A stretch of 64,000 bases of DNA from Afipia sp. GTDB lineage: Bacteria; Pseudomonadota; Alphaproteobacteria; Rhizobiales; Xanthobacteraceae. The position numbers and the translations under genes are program-made. Position 1 is the stretch's first letter. Every line of letters starts with the position of its first letter. The stretch covers positions 1 to 64,000 of the forward strand of contig JAUSAX010000038.1 of assembly GCA_030652315.1 (NCBI GenBank), given 5' to 3'. The notes under the pieces are model-generated. The model was given only the letters and a program-made list of their open reading frames with translations. It was not told the origin of the DNA and ran no database searches. Positions 41,321 through 51,419 of this stretch are shown in pieces.

Positions 41321-41487
41321 CTAGTGGAGTGGATTTGACATTCGCGACCCGATCGGCTGCGAGCCCGCAAAGCGGGTGTCAAATCCAAACTCCACTAGAA
41401 ACCTATATTTCCTAGCGGTCCTTTGATTCCAACATTCGCAAGAACACCTGCTGAAACGGGATGCGAATGTTAGAATCGGACCACTAG
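41321..41487. repeat. CTAG-bounded paired-palindrome element, copy 3 (inverted relative to copy 1)
   Basis: Hairpins 41321-41398 (CTAGTGGAGTGGATTTGACATTCGCGACCC type) and 41412-41487 (CTAGCGGTCCTTTGATTCCAACATTCGCA type). Confidence 0.88.
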
Positions 41488-41493
41488 CGCGTA

Positions 41494-41979
41494 TCACGCC
41501 GTCTTGAATCGCCTGATGCCGACGAGGATCATGCCTATGAAAAAAACCAGCACAATCCCCTGGGTGATCGCGAACGGCGGCTCGGCCCCGGTCGGCGCAT
41601 AGACGTTCAGCAGCGCCACCTTCTGGAAGCCTTGCGCGATCAGGACGAAGACATTGAACCAGAGCGCGAGCATCGCAGTGACGACATAGACCGTGCGCCA
41701 GACACCGGAAAGACCCTTGCCGTACAGCGCGTAGACCGCAACCGCCAGCAGCACCAGCGAGATGATGGCGACGACATGCGAGGGCAGGATCTTGGTGAAG
41801 GGAAACAGAAAGCCGGTCGCGCTGGTGAGGATCGTCAGGACAAGAAACCAGAGCGTCCAGCCGGGCATCCTGTTCGACGCGAGCATCCCGCCCGCGACGA
41901 CGAAGCCGAGAGCGATAGCGATCATGCTGATGATGAGGTGAAAGACCGTAAACGCCGCTAACGACATACCTAAAATCAT
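41494..41979 (-). CDS. Hypothetical integral membrane protein
   Basis: Multiple TM segments, 161 aa. Confidence 0.7.
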   Translation of the reverse strand: MILGMSLAAFTVFHLIISMIAIALGFVVAGGMLASNRMPGWTLWFLVLTILTSATGFLFPFTKILPSHVVAIISLVLLAVAVYALYGKGLSGVWRTVYVVTAMLALWFNVFVLIAQGFQKVALLNVYAPTGAEPPFAITQGIVLVFFIGMILVGIRRFKTA

Positions 41980-42093
41980 GATGCGCCCCTGTTTAGAATA
42001 AATCCAAGGCTACATCATACGCACGGCCGCGCAACAGAAGTTCCATTTCGCACGCTGCACTCCTGCAAATTTTTCAGGCCGTGCATTGCGCGA

Positions 42094-43020
42094 TCAGCGA
42101 TTGAGGAAATCCACCAGCTTCGGGATCACCTGACCCGGTGCTTCCTCGATCAGCCAATGTCCCGAGCCCTTGATGATGACGCCCTCGACGTTGGTGGCGA
42201 CCAGCTTGCCCTGCTCGATCAGAAAATTGCCGCCCGCCTTTTCGCCGGAGAGAATGAGCATCGGCATCGGTAGCCTGGTTTTTGCGAAGTCCGCGAAATC
42301 GTCGGCGTCCTTCTCGAAAGCGCGAAACACCTCGAACCCCGCCTTCATGCGGCCCGGCTGCGCATAAGCCTTGGCGTAGAACTTCCGGTCCTTCTGAGAG
42401 ATCGATTTTGCCGGGTTGGCGGCGAAATCATTCCAGAAATGTTCGAGATAGATGCGCTCGCGGCCAGTGACCAAAGCCAGCGGCGTCTTTCCGTAGAAAT
42501 GGAAATGCCACAGGTCGCGCAGCAGCCACACGTTCTTCCAGTCACCGACACCGGGGAGAAAGGCATCCATCAGCACGATGCGGTCAACCTCAGCCGGATA
42601 CTGCGCCGCGTAGGCATAGGCGACCATCAAGCCGATGTCGTGGCCGACGATCTTGACCTTCGTGTATCCGAGACTTTTCACCAGCGCGTGGATGTCCTGC
42701 GCCATTTCCTTCTTGGTGTAACCGCCGTCGGGCGCATCGGACTTGCCGAAGCCGCGCAGGTCCGGCGCGATCACGGTGTGCGTGTTCGCAAGTCCGGGAA
42801 ACAGCGGCCGCCACATGTGGCTGGTCTGCGCATAACCGTGCAGCAGCACGACGGGATCGCCCTCGCCGGCGATGAGATAATTCAGCTTCACACCGTTGAC
42901 GACGGCGGACCGGCTTTGCGGCATCGACTGCGCCGCCGCATCGCCGGAGGACGCGATCAGGGTGGACGCCATCATCAGACCGGCGCAGATCGCACCAATG
43001 ACCCGTCGAAAATACCGCAT
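42094..43020 (-). CDS. Alpha/beta hydrolase, exported
   Basis: Signal peptide; PVVLLHGYAQTSHMWRPLFPGLANTHTVIAPDLRGFGKSDAPDGGYTKKEMAQDIHALVKSLGYTKVKIVGHDIG. Confidence 0.9.
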   Translation of the reverse strand: MRYFRRVIGAICAGLMMASTLIASSGDAAAQSMPQSRSAVVNGVKLNYLIAGEGDPVVLLHGYAQTSHMWRPLFPGLANTHTVIAPDLRGFGKSDAPDGGYTKKEMAQDIHALVKSLGYTKVKIVGHDIGLMVAYAYAAQYPAEVDRIVLMDAFLPGVGDWKNVWLLRDLWHFHFYGKTPLALVTGRERIYLEHFWNDFAANPAKSISQKDRKFYAKAYAQPGRMKAGFEVFRAFEKDADDFADFAKTRLPMPMLILSGEKAGGNFLIEQGKLVATNVEGVIIKGSGHWLIEEAPGQVIPKLVDFLNR

Positions 43021-43098
43021 GCTGAAATTCCTTTGAGGATCGGTACGATCCCGAAAATAAAAGGGGCTTGGCAAGCTCAGATAATCGGCAGGCGCAGT

Positions 43099-43401
43099 TC
43101 AATAATAACGCGGAATCGGACCGTTATGCGGGGTCTTGCGTTTCGACAGGTCGAACATGACCTGGTCGATGAAACACCAGCCCCAGCCTTCCGGCGGATC
43201 ATACCCTTCGATAACGGGATGCTGCGTGGCGTGGAAATGTTTGGTGGCGTGCCGGTTGGGCGAATCGTCGCAGCAGCCGACATGACCGCAGGTCCGGCAA
43301 ATCCGCAGATGCAGCCAGGCGCTGCCGGTCTTCAGGCACTCCTCGCAGCCGAGCGCGCTCGGGGTGACGTCCCTGATTTCCGCGATGTGCTTGCAAGGCA
43401 T
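43099..43401 (-). CDS. UBP-type zinc finger protein
   Basis: CEECLKTGSAWLHLRICRTCGHVGCCDDSPNRHATKHFHATQHPVIEG. Confidence 0.9.
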   Translation of the reverse strand: MPCKHIAEIRDVTPSALGCEECLKTGSAWLHLRICRTCGHVGCCDDSPNRHATKHFHATQHPVIEGYDPPEGWGWCFIDQVMFDLSKRKTPHNGPIPRYY

Positions 43402-43453
43402 GGTCAGGATCTCTCGATGAGAGCGTCGTCCGGCACTTCGCAAGCTAGAGAGG

Positions 43454-45160
43454 CTATGCCGGCTTGTCGCCAAGAAAACCGTGCAGCGCAGCCACAACCT
43501 GCGCCCCTTCGCCGATTGCGCCGCCGACGCGCTTGACCGAACCGGCGCGCACGTCGCCGACGGCGAACACGCCGGGCACCGAGGTCTCCAGCGCCGACAC
43601 TGGCCGCCCGCACTGTGCGCCGGTCAGGACGAAGCCGGTGCGATCGAGGGTCACGCCGCAGTCCGCGAGCCACGCGGTGGCGGGATCGGCCCCGACAAAC
43701 AGAAACACGTTGCGGATTTCGCCCTCAGCTTCGACCCCTGACTTCCGGTTGCGCCAGCGCACCCGCTCAAGCCCGCCATCGTCAGGGCCTTCCAGCCCGA
43801 CGATCTCGGTATGGATCATCAGTTCGATGTTCGGCGTCGCCATGATGCGATCGATCAGATAGCGCGACATGCTGTCGGCGAGACCACCGCTGCGGATCAT
43901 CATCCGCACTTTGCTGGCGTGGCTAGAGAGAAACACCGCGGCTTGACCGGCGGAATTGCCGCCCCCGACGAGAACCACTTCCTGTTGCGCGCAGAGCCGC
44001 CCCTCGATCGGCGACGCCCAATACCAGACACCACGTCCCTCGAACGTGTCGAGGTTCTCGATCGTTGGCCGCCGGTAGCGTGCGCCGCTCGCGACGACGA
44101 TGGATTTAGCCTTCAGGAAATGACCGCATTCGGTGGTAAGCCCGAATACGCCGTCACTTTTCGAACAGTCGAGCGACTTGGCTTCGACCGGAATCATCAT
44201 GTCCGCGCCGAACTTCTGCGCCTGATTGTAGGCCCGCCCGGCCAGTGCCTGACCCGAGATGCCGGTCGGAAATCCGAGATAGTTCTCGATCCGCGCGCTG
44301 GCGCCGGCCTGCCCGCCGAAATGGCGCGCATCGAGCACCGCCACCGACAATCCTTCCGACGCGGCATACACCGCGGTCGCAAGGCCGGCGGGACCACCGC
44401 CGACGACGGCGACGTCATAGAGTTTGTCCCGTATCGGACCGCCGATCATTCCCATCGCATACGCAAGATCGACTTCGCTGGGATTGCGCAGCACGGTGCC
44501 ATCCGGGGCCACCACCAGCGGCAGATCGGCGGGCGAGGGCGAATAGCGCGCGATCAGATCGGCCGCGTCCGTGTCGGCGGCGGGATCGAGCACGTGATGG
44601 GGAACACCGTTGCGCGACAGAAAGCCCTGAAGCCGCACCACGCCGCCCAGCGACGGCGAACCGATCAGCACCGGGCCTCCGACGCCGGCCTGGATCAGCG
44701 CAACACGACGCAGAATCAGTGCGCGCATGATGCGCTCGCCGAGATCGGCTTCGGCGACAAGCAGCGCGCGCAGATCGGGCGGCGCAATCAGCAACGTCTC
44801 GACATCGCCCTCGGCGGCGCCGTTCACCAGCGCGCGTCGGCCAGAAAGCTGCCCGATCTCGGCGAGAAACTGGCCCGGCCCCTGATCGATCACCGGCGTG
44901 ACGTGACCCATGCCGTCGCGCTGGGTGATGGCGACGTGCCCGGAGAGAATGACGAACATGCCGGGCCCGACCTTGCCGGTCTCGAACAGCAGCTCGCCAT
45001 CCTTATAGTGATGCACCTCGCCGAACCGGCGCATGCGGCCGATCTCGGCATCCGTCAGCGTCGGGAATGTCTGCTCGTAGCGTGGAAACGACCGCGCGAG
45101 CGCCGATTGCGGGGCCTCTCTATTCGTTGCAGCGGGGTCTGTCGCCGGTTTGGTCGTCAT
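43454..45160 (-). CDS. Cyclic-nucleotide-binding domain fused to thioredoxin-reductase-like FAD oxidoreductase
   Basis: N-terminal cNMP fold (HYKDGELLFETGKVGPGMFVILSGHVAI), YDVAVVGGGPAGLATAVYAASEGLSVAVLDARHFGGQAGAS, VPGVFAVGDVRAGSVKRVGGAIGEG. Confidence 0.88.
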   Translation of the reverse strand: MTTKPATDPAATNREAPQSALARSFPRYEQTFPTLTDAEIGRMRRFGEVHHYKDGELLFETGKVGPGMFVILSGHVAITQRDGMGHVTPVIDQGPGQFLAEIGQLSGRRALVNGAAEGDVETLLIAPPDLRALLVAEADLGERIMRALILRRVALIQAGVGGPVLIGSPSLGGVVRLQGFLSRNGVPHHVLDPAADTDAADLIARYSPSPADLPLVVAPDGTVLRNPSEVDLAYAMGMIGGPIRDKLYDVAVVGGGPAGLATAVYAASEGLSVAVLDARHFGGQAGASARIENYLGFPTGISGQALAGRAYNQAQKFGADMMIPVEAKSLDCSKSDGVFGLTTECGHFLKAKSIVVASGARYRRPTIENLDTFEGRGVWYWASPIEGRLCAQQEVVLVGGGNSAGQAAVFLSSHASKVRMMIRSGGLADSMSRYLIDRIMATPNIELMIHTEIVGLEGPDDGGLERVRWRNRKSGVEAEGEIRNVFLFVGADPATAWLADCGVTLDRTGFVLTGAQCGRPVSALETSVPGVFAVGDVRAGSVKRVGGAIGEGAQVVAALHGFLGDKPA

Positions 45161-45302
45161 GTCTCGAACCCTTGCTTGAATAACGAGCGGACTCTGCGAA
45201 CAGCCGTCAGCATCATGTCAGCCTAGATCGTGCTTGAAGTGGGGATAATCAAGAAAGGTGCCAAGCCGGATGTCATCACCGGGAACGGTCGCAACTGGAC
45301 GA

Positions 45303-45509
45303 TTATCCGCCGCGGTCTCGCGGATCGGAAGGTGCACAGGGAGAAACAGCCTCGTCCCGCGCCCGCGCATCGTCATCCGGCGTGACAATCGCCATTCCTG
45401 CGCGGCCGCGTGCCTGCGACTTGCGCCGTTTCAGGTTGTCACGCAACGCCGATTTCAGCCGCGCCTCGCGCGCGGATTTGGCATCGTTCTTGTCGGGGTC
45501 GTTCGCCAT
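45303..45509 (-). CDS. Small basic hypothetical protein (DUF4169-like)
   Basis: MANDPDKNDAKSAREARLKSALRDNLKRRKSQARGR. Confidence 0.6.
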   Translation of the reverse strand: MANDPDKNDAKSAREARLKSALRDNLKRRKSQARGRAGMAIVTPDDDARARDEAVSPCAPSDPRDRGG

Positions 45510-45602
45510 TCAGCTTTGCTCGCATCTCGCCTTGACCGTCTCGCCGATGACGGTCAGGTGGGATAATATCGGATCCAGCGAACAATGTGACAGGAAGAAA
45601 CC

Positions 45603-46043
45603 ATGACGGATGAAGCGACAGCGCTCGCGCCGGCAGTGCAGGAGACGCTTCGTGGCTGGCATCGGTTTGTCGAAACCAAAAACGAAGAAGTGCTGCGGCC
45701 ATTGTTCGCGGAGACCACCGTGTTCCGCTCACCGTTTGTGCACCTGCCGATTCCGGGACGTCCCGCCAGCGTGCTGATCCTCGGGGCGGTCGTGCAGATT
45801 TTCGAGAATTTCCGCTACCACCGCATGTTCGTGTCCGGCACCCACGATGTGGGGCTAGAGTTCAGCGCCAATATTGGCGAACTGAAACTGAAGGGGGTCG
45901 ATCTGGTGAAATTCGATTCCGCGGGCAAGATCATCGAATTCGAGGTGATGATCCGGCCTTTCAAGGCCCTGGAGGCCCTGAGCACCCGTATGAGCGCCCG
46001 GATCGGTCCGGAGCTTGCGAAATACAAGACGGCGGCGGCCTGA
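45603..46043 (+). CDS. NTF2-like (SnoaL-like) family protein
   Basis: 146 aa, LRGWHRFVETKNEEVLRPLFAETTVFRSPFVHLPIPGRP. Confidence 0.75.
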   Translation: MTDEATALAPAVQETLRGWHRFVETKNEEVLRPLFAETTVFRSPFVHLPIPGRPASVLILGAVVQIFENFRYHRMFVSGTHDVGLEFSANIGELKLKGVDLVKFDSAGKIIEFEVMIRPFKALEALSTRMSARIGPELAKYKTAAA

Positions 46044-46184
46044 GTTCCAGTCCAGGGACCGAAGAATGAGCTGTTCGGCGCTTGCACCATCGGTGGCCTT
46101 ATGGCAAAGGAACGCGCGCCTTTAGAGGCTTTTCAGCTGATTCACGTACACCGTACGGTTCTGGCTTTTTCTCGTCTGGCGTTC

Positions 46185-46259
46185 GCTGCCGTAGCTCAGT
46201 GGTAGAGCACTCCATTGGTAATGGAGAGGTCGACAGTTCAATCCTGTCTGGCAGCACCA
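46185..46259 (+). tRNA. tRNA-Thr (anticodon GGT)
   Basis: GCTGCCGTAGCTCAGTGGTAGAGCACTCCATTGGTAATGGAGAGGTCGACAGTTCAATCCTGTCTGGCAGCACCA, full cloverleaf with CCA. Confidence 0.96.
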
Positions 46260-46457
46260 GCCTACCTCCCTTCAAGATTCAGGACAGGCCGCAGCGTCTT
46301 CGCTGTTTCGCACGGCGCGAAAAGCTCTTTGATTTCAACAACAAGAACCCTTGCCAGAATTTCGCCAAAATCGCTGATTCTTCGCGAAAATTTTAACCAG
46401 CCATCCGGATACTGCGCCCGCACGTAAAAATACTGAAATCCGGGGGGATTTGGAATT

Positions 46458-48605
46458 ATGGCTTTGCGGTTCAAGGTCGGAAAAAATCTGTTTCGCTTCA
46501 AATTACCGAGCCTGAAGCTCGGCGTTCGGGGAAGTCTCTTCCTGGCATTCGCAGTCATCGCCGGCATGGCGATCGCGATCAGCGCAGGAGCGAGCCTGCT
46601 GCTTGGCCAGCTCGGCGGCATGATGACCGAACTCAGCAACCGCGACATTCCTCGCCTGACGGCGAGCTTGCAGCTATCCGCTCTGAGCCAGAGCCTCGCC
46701 TCGCGCGGACCAGCGGTGCTCGCATCGGACGATGAAAGCGTACTTCAAACGCGCGTCAAGGACCTGAAAGACGCTCAGACCGCCGCCATCGAGAAGCTGA
46801 AAGAGATCAAGAATCTCAACGCCGACCCGTCCGTCGTGACGGCGCTCGAAGAAAACGTCAGAATGATCGACGACACCATCACCAGCCTGCAGTCGGCGGC
46901 AAAGGAACGGCTCGATCTCGCCGGGCAGCATACCCAGCAGTTCGAGGCTGCGCGCAAGGCCCACGCCGCGGTCGTCAATATGATCAATTCCAGCACCGAT
47001 CAGGCGAAATCCGTGGTCAACTCCGCACTGACAAACCTGAGCGTCGATGGCCGCGACGCCCTGAAAGCCATGCAGGGCGTCGATATGCTGGCCAGCCTGC
47101 TGGCAGACGTCAACTTTGCCGCAAGCAACATCAGCGCCGCTGCCAGCGCCAACAACGCCGAGACGCTCAGCGATCAGGAATATGCGTTCTCGGTGACGTC
47201 CGACAGCATCGACACTTCTCTTGCTTCGCTTGGCCGCCGCGGCGATGGCGACAAGATGAAGGAAGCCGTCGCGCAACTGTTGGCGTTCGGCAACAAGAAG
47301 ACCGGCGTCTTCAAGCTCCGCCAGAAGGAGCTGGATTCCGCCGATTACGGCCGGCTTATTCTGGAAGAGACCGGCAAGCTCAACCGTGGTCTCGAGATGA
47401 GCATCAAGCGGCTGGTCGATGACGTGCAGACGGCGACGGACACCGCAGCGACCAAGGCGCGCAGCACGATTGCGCTGGGAACGACAACCATGCTCGCACT
47501 CGGCGCGCTCACGCTGATCGGATCCGCGCTGTTCGTCTGGCTCTATGTCGGCCGCAACATCCTGGGCCGCATCAGCAACCTGCAGAACGTGATGCGCCGG
47601 CTGTCCGAGGGCGACCTTGACGCCGAGGTGAAACGCAGCCGCCAGCAGGACGAAATCGCCGTCATGGCCGGCTCGCTCGAGGTGTTCCGCGAGAGCATGA
47701 TCCGCTCGCGTGCGCTGAGCAGCGAACAGGACCAGGACCGCGTCGCCAAGGCCGAGCGCGCGTCGCGCATCGAAACCCAGATCGTGCATTTCGAGGACAA
47801 GGTGCGGGCCGCGCTTGACGGCCTGATGACCTCGGCCAATGTCATGCAATCGACGGCGGAGAGCATGTCGACATCCGCCGAGCATTCGAGCGCTCTGGTG
47901 AGCACCGTCGCGTCCGCCGCCGAGGAAACCTCGGTCAACGTGCAGACGGTTTCGGCCGGCACCGAGGAATTGACCTCGTCGATTCAGGAAATCAGCCGCC
48001 AGGTCACGAACTCGACCAAGATCGCCGCCAACGCGGTCAGCGACGCCGGCAAGACCGACGCCACCATGCAGGGCCTCGCCGACAACGCCAACCGCATCAG
48101 CAGCGTGGTCGATCTCATTCAGGAAATCGCATCGCAGACCAACCTGCTGGCGCTCAACGCCACCATCGAAGCCGCGCGTGCCGGCGAAGCCGGCCGTGGC
48201 TTCGCTGTCGTCGCGTCGGAAGTCAAAAGCCTCGCCGAACAGACAGCAAAGGCGACCGATGAAATCCGCTCGCAGATTGCCAATATGCAGACCGTCACCA
48301 CGTCGGCGGTCGGCGCAATCCGCAGTATCGGCGCTACCATCGGCGAGATCAGTGAAGTAACCACCGCCATCGCCGCAGCGGTCGAAGAGCAAGGCGCTGC
48401 AACGCGCGAGATTGCCCGCAACATCCAGCACGCCGCCAGCGGCACCTCGGAAGTCTCGAGCAACATCGTCGGCGTGAGCCGCGCCTCGAGCGAGGCCGGA
48501 GTTGCAGCGGGCGATGTGCTGAACGCATCGAACGAACTTCGCCGCGAAGCCGACACGCTTCGCGCAGAGGTCGATGCCTTCCTGCTGAACATCCGCGCCG
48601 CATAA
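46458..48605 (+). CDS. Methyl-accepting chemotaxis protein
   Basis: HAMP and MCP signalling domain EIASQTNLLALNATIEAARAGEAGRGFAVVASEVKSLAEQTAKATDEI. Confidence 0.94.
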   Translation: MALRFKVGKNLFRFKLPSLKLGVRGSLFLAFAVIAGMAIAISAGASLLLGQLGGMMTELSNRDIPRLTASLQLSALSQSLASRGPAVLASDDESVLQTRVKDLKDAQTAAIEKLKEIKNLNADPSVVTALEENVRMIDDTITSLQSAAKERLDLAGQHTQQFEAARKAHAAVVNMINSSTDQAKSVVNSALTNLSVDGRDALKAMQGVDMLASLLADVNFAASNISAAASANNAETLSDQEYAFSVTSDSIDTSLASLGRRGDGDKMKEAVAQLLAFGNKKTGVFKLRQKELDSADYGRLILEETGKLNRGLEMSIKRLVDDVQTATDTAATKARSTIALGTTTMLALGALTLIGSALFVWLYVGRNILGRISNLQNVMRRLSEGDLDAEVKRSRQQDEIAVMAGSLEVFRESMIRSRALSSEQDQDRVAKAERASRIETQIVHFEDKVRAALDGLMTSANVMQSTAESMSTSAEHSSALVSTVASAAEETSVNVQTVSAGTEELTSSIQEISRQVTNSTKIAANAVSDAGKTDATMQGLADNANRISSVVDLIQEIASQTNLLALNATIEAARAGEAGRGFAVVASEVKSLAEQTAKATDEIRSQIANMQTVTTSAVGAIRSIGATIGEISEVTTAIAAAVEEQGAATREIARNIQHAASGTSEVSSNIVGVSRASSEAGVAAGDVLNASNELRREADTLRAEVDAFLLNIRAA

Positions 48606-48647
48606 TTGCGTCTACATGCTATGCCGACTGGCATGGCTGCGTTCTGT

Positions 48648-48680
48648 TTGGGGTTCGGTGCCTTGTGCTCCGAACCCCAA
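48648..48680 (+). terminator. Stem-loop downstream of chemoreceptor
   Basis: TTGGGGTTCGG-TGCCTTGTGCT-CCGAACCCCAA, perfect 11-bp stem. Confidence 0.55.
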
Positions 48681-48930
48681 TTCGTTGATGGCGCGCGCCA
48701 TATCGAAAATGCAGGCTCCACGTTCCATGGAACAGCATGATTCCTTGGTGCTTTTGGCTCCTGCGTCCGCGCACCGAACCACACATCAGATTGACTCTTC
48801 TGGACCTCCATGGTCCTTGCTAGTTTCGATGCGGGGAAATCGCGCGTGCCGTCAAGACATCGCCTTCTGCCCGATCAGTTGAGCTAACGGCGTCTTCAGG
48901 GCGACGTCTTTACATGCAAGGAGACAGCGC

Positions 48931-50022
48931 ATGAGCATAGTGCCGGGTTCGGATGTGAATGGCGGAGTGTCGGTCGGCCGGGATGCGCTGATCGCGCCGC
49001 GCAACGACTGGACCCGCGCGGAAGCGCAGACGCTTTACGATCTTCCGTTCGCGGATCTGATCTTTCAGGCGCAAAGCATTCATCGCCGTAACTTCGATCC
49101 CAACCACGTCGAGACCGCGAGCCTGCTCAGCATCAAGACCGGCGGCTGCCCCGAGGATTGCGGCTACTGCTCGCAGAGCGCCAAGTACGACACCGGCCTC
49201 AAGGCCTCCAAACTGATGGATCACGACGACGTCGTTGAGACCGCAAGGCGTGCCAAGGAAGCCGGCGCAGAACGCTTCTGCATGGCGGCTGCGTGGCGCA
49301 ATCCGAAGGACAAGGATCTCGACAAGGTTTGCGACATGGTCAGCGCCGTGAAGGGTCTCGGCATGGAGACCTGCGTCACGCTCGGCATGCTGACCGACAA
49401 GCAGGCGAAGCGGCTGCACGATGCCGGCCTCGACTTCTACAATCATAACGTCGACACCTCGCCGGAATTCTACGACAAGATCATCACCACGCGCACGATG
49501 CAGGATCGCATCGACACGCTGGCGCATGCGCGTGAAGCCGGATTGAAGGTCTGTTGCGGCGGCATCATCGGCATGGGCGAGCAGGTCGATGATCGTCTCG
49601 GCATGCTGGCGCTGCTGGCGAACCTCCCCGAACATCCCGAGAGCGTTCCGATCAACATGTGGAACGAGGTCAAGGGCGTGCCGGTCAACGACACCGCCGA
49701 GCGGCCCGATCCGATCGCGCTGGTGCGGATGATCGCTGTGGCGCGCATCATGATGCCGCGAAGCGTGGTTCGCCTTTCCGCTGGCCGCCAGTACATGACC
49801 GATGAACTGCAGGCGCTGTGCTTCGTTGCCGGTGCCAACTCGATCTTCATCGGCGACGTGCTGCTGACCACCAAGAATCCGCAGACCGAACGCGACGCCA
49901 ACCTGCTCGATCGCCTCGGTATCAAGTCGAAGCTCGACGATGGCAAGCACAGTTGCCATACGCATGCCGATGCGCAGCCGGCAGCCGCCACAGTGTCGAT
50001 CAGCGGCGCAGCGGCGTCCTGA
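48931..50022 (+). CDS. bioB: Biotin synthase
   Basis: [30 protein letters not shown] radical SAM signature. Confidence 0.96.
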   Translation: MSIVPGSDVNGGVSVGRDALIAPRNDWTRAEAQTLYDLPFADLIFQAQSIHRRNFDPNHVETASLLSIKTGGCPEDCGYCSQSAKYDTGLKASKLMDHDDVVETARRAKEAGAERFCMAAAWRNPKDKDLDKVCDMVSAVKGLGMETCVTLGMLTDKQAKRLHDAGLDFYNHNVDTSPEFYDKIITTRTMQDRIDTLAHAREAGLKVCCGGIIGMGEQVDDRLGMLALLANLPEHPESVPINMWNEVKGVPVNDTAERPDPIALVRMIAVARIMMPRSVVRLSAGRQYMTDELQALCFVAGANSIFIGDVLLTTKNPQTERDANLLDRLGIKSKLDDGKHSCHTHADAQPAAATVSISGAAAS

Positions 50023-50167
50023 CGCCGTTTCAAACGTCCGTCAGCATGGCCGCCTGCATGGCAACCATGCTGACGCAGTCCGTAAAACGCGCCTTTTCGG
50101 CTGGCGGACACTAGCGCGGCGAGGTTTGCCGCGTTAAGCCGAGCCTGAAAACTGCGATTGCGAGACG

Positions 50168-51232
50168 ATGCACACCAAAACAGCCCCACTGCCCGTAGCC
50201 CCTGACGGCCTGCGCTATCCGATTGAGACCCCGCCCAAACCGGACGAAGCGATCGAACTCGCGCCCGGCCTGATATGGGTGCGCATGACTCTGCCGTTCC
50301 GTCTCAACCATGTGAACATCTACCTGCTCGCCGACGGCGACGGCTGGACCATGGTCGATACCGGCATCGGCAACGACGCCACCATCGCGGCATGGACGAC
50401 CTTGTTCGAAGGCCCGCTCAAGGGCTTTCACATCACCCGGCTGATCGTGACGCATTCGCACCCGGACCACGTCGGGCTCGCGGGCTGGATCGTCGAGCGT
50501 TTCGGCTGCCCGCTTCTGATGTCGCAGGTCGAATATCTGCAGGCCGCGTATCACCAGCATCGCGGCTCGCCGGAACGTAAGCTGGAGCAGCGGCTGTTCT
50601 TCCGCCGTCACGGCATGGACGAAGAGATCACCGAAGCGCTGCTCGGCAAGGGCCAGGATTACCTGACGCGCGTGTCGATCCTCCCCGCATCCTATTATCG
50701 CCTGTCCAAGGGCGACGAGATCACGATCGGCACGCGGACGTTCAAGGTCCTCACCGGTGGCGGTCACGCGCTCGATCAGGTCATGCTCTATTGCGAAGCC
50801 GACAACATCTTCCTGTCGGCGGATCAGGTGCTGAGCAAGATTTCGCCGAATGTCAGCGTGTGGGCGGTGGAACCCGACGCCAATTCGCTGGGCGAATACC
50901 TGACCTCGCTCGAGGAGCTCGCAGGCCTGCTGCCGGATGACGTTCTGGTGCTGCCCGGTCACGGCGTGCCGTTCTACGGCGCAAAGACGCGCATCAAGCA
51001 ACTCGCGGATCACCACGAAGAACGGTGCCAGCTGATCGCGGCTGCATGCCGTGCATCGCCGAAGACCTCCGCAGAACTGGTGCCGGTGGTGTTCCACAAG
51101 CACGTCCTCGACGCCCACCAGACCGGCTTCGCCGCCGGCGAGCTGATCGCGCACGTCAATCACATGCTGGCCGGAGGCCGGCTGACGTCCAGTCTTGGCG
51201 CCGATGGTGTGCTGCGTTTCGCCACCGCCTGA
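50168..51232 (+). CDS. MBL fold metallo-hydrolase
   Basis: MVDTGIGNDATIAAW, LIVTHSHPDHVGLAGWIVERFGCP. Confidence 0.9.
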   Translation: MHTKTAPLPVAPDGLRYPIETPPKPDEAIELAPGLIWVRMTLPFRLNHVNIYLLADGDGWTMVDTGIGNDATIAAWTTLFEGPLKGFHITRLIVTHSHPDHVGLAGWIVERFGCPLLMSQVEYLQAAYHQHRGSPERKLEQRLFFRRHGMDEEITEALLGKGQDYLTRVSILPASYYRLSKGDEITIGTRTFKVLTGGGHALDQVMLYCEADNIFLSADQVLSKISPNVSVWAVEPDANSLGEYLTSLEELAGLLPDDVLVLPGHGVPFYGAKTRIKQLADHHEERCQLIAAACRASPKTSAELVPVVFHKHVLDAHQTGFAAGELIAHVNHMLAGGRLTSSLGADGVLRFATA

Positions 51233-51272
51233 CTGGACCCCAATGCGCTGATTGAACGGAATTGATCCCGAG

Positions 51273-51286
51273 ATGATCTGGATCAA
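51273..51286 (+). promoter_or_regulatory. Candidate FNR/FixK-type site upstream of hemA
   Basis: ATGAT-CTGG-ATCAA, one mismatch to TTGAT-N4-ATCAA, 133 bp upstream of the hemA ATG. Confidence 0.55.
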
Positions 51287-51419
51287 GTTTTTGTCGCATA
51301 CGAGCCCGGCGAAAACGGCCTCGACATCAAAGCTGGAAAAGCTCTAAAAAGGCCTCGCGCACGGCGGAAGGCCCTTGGCCTGGTTGCCGTATTCCGGGTT
51401 CCCATCCAGGATTTTTGTG

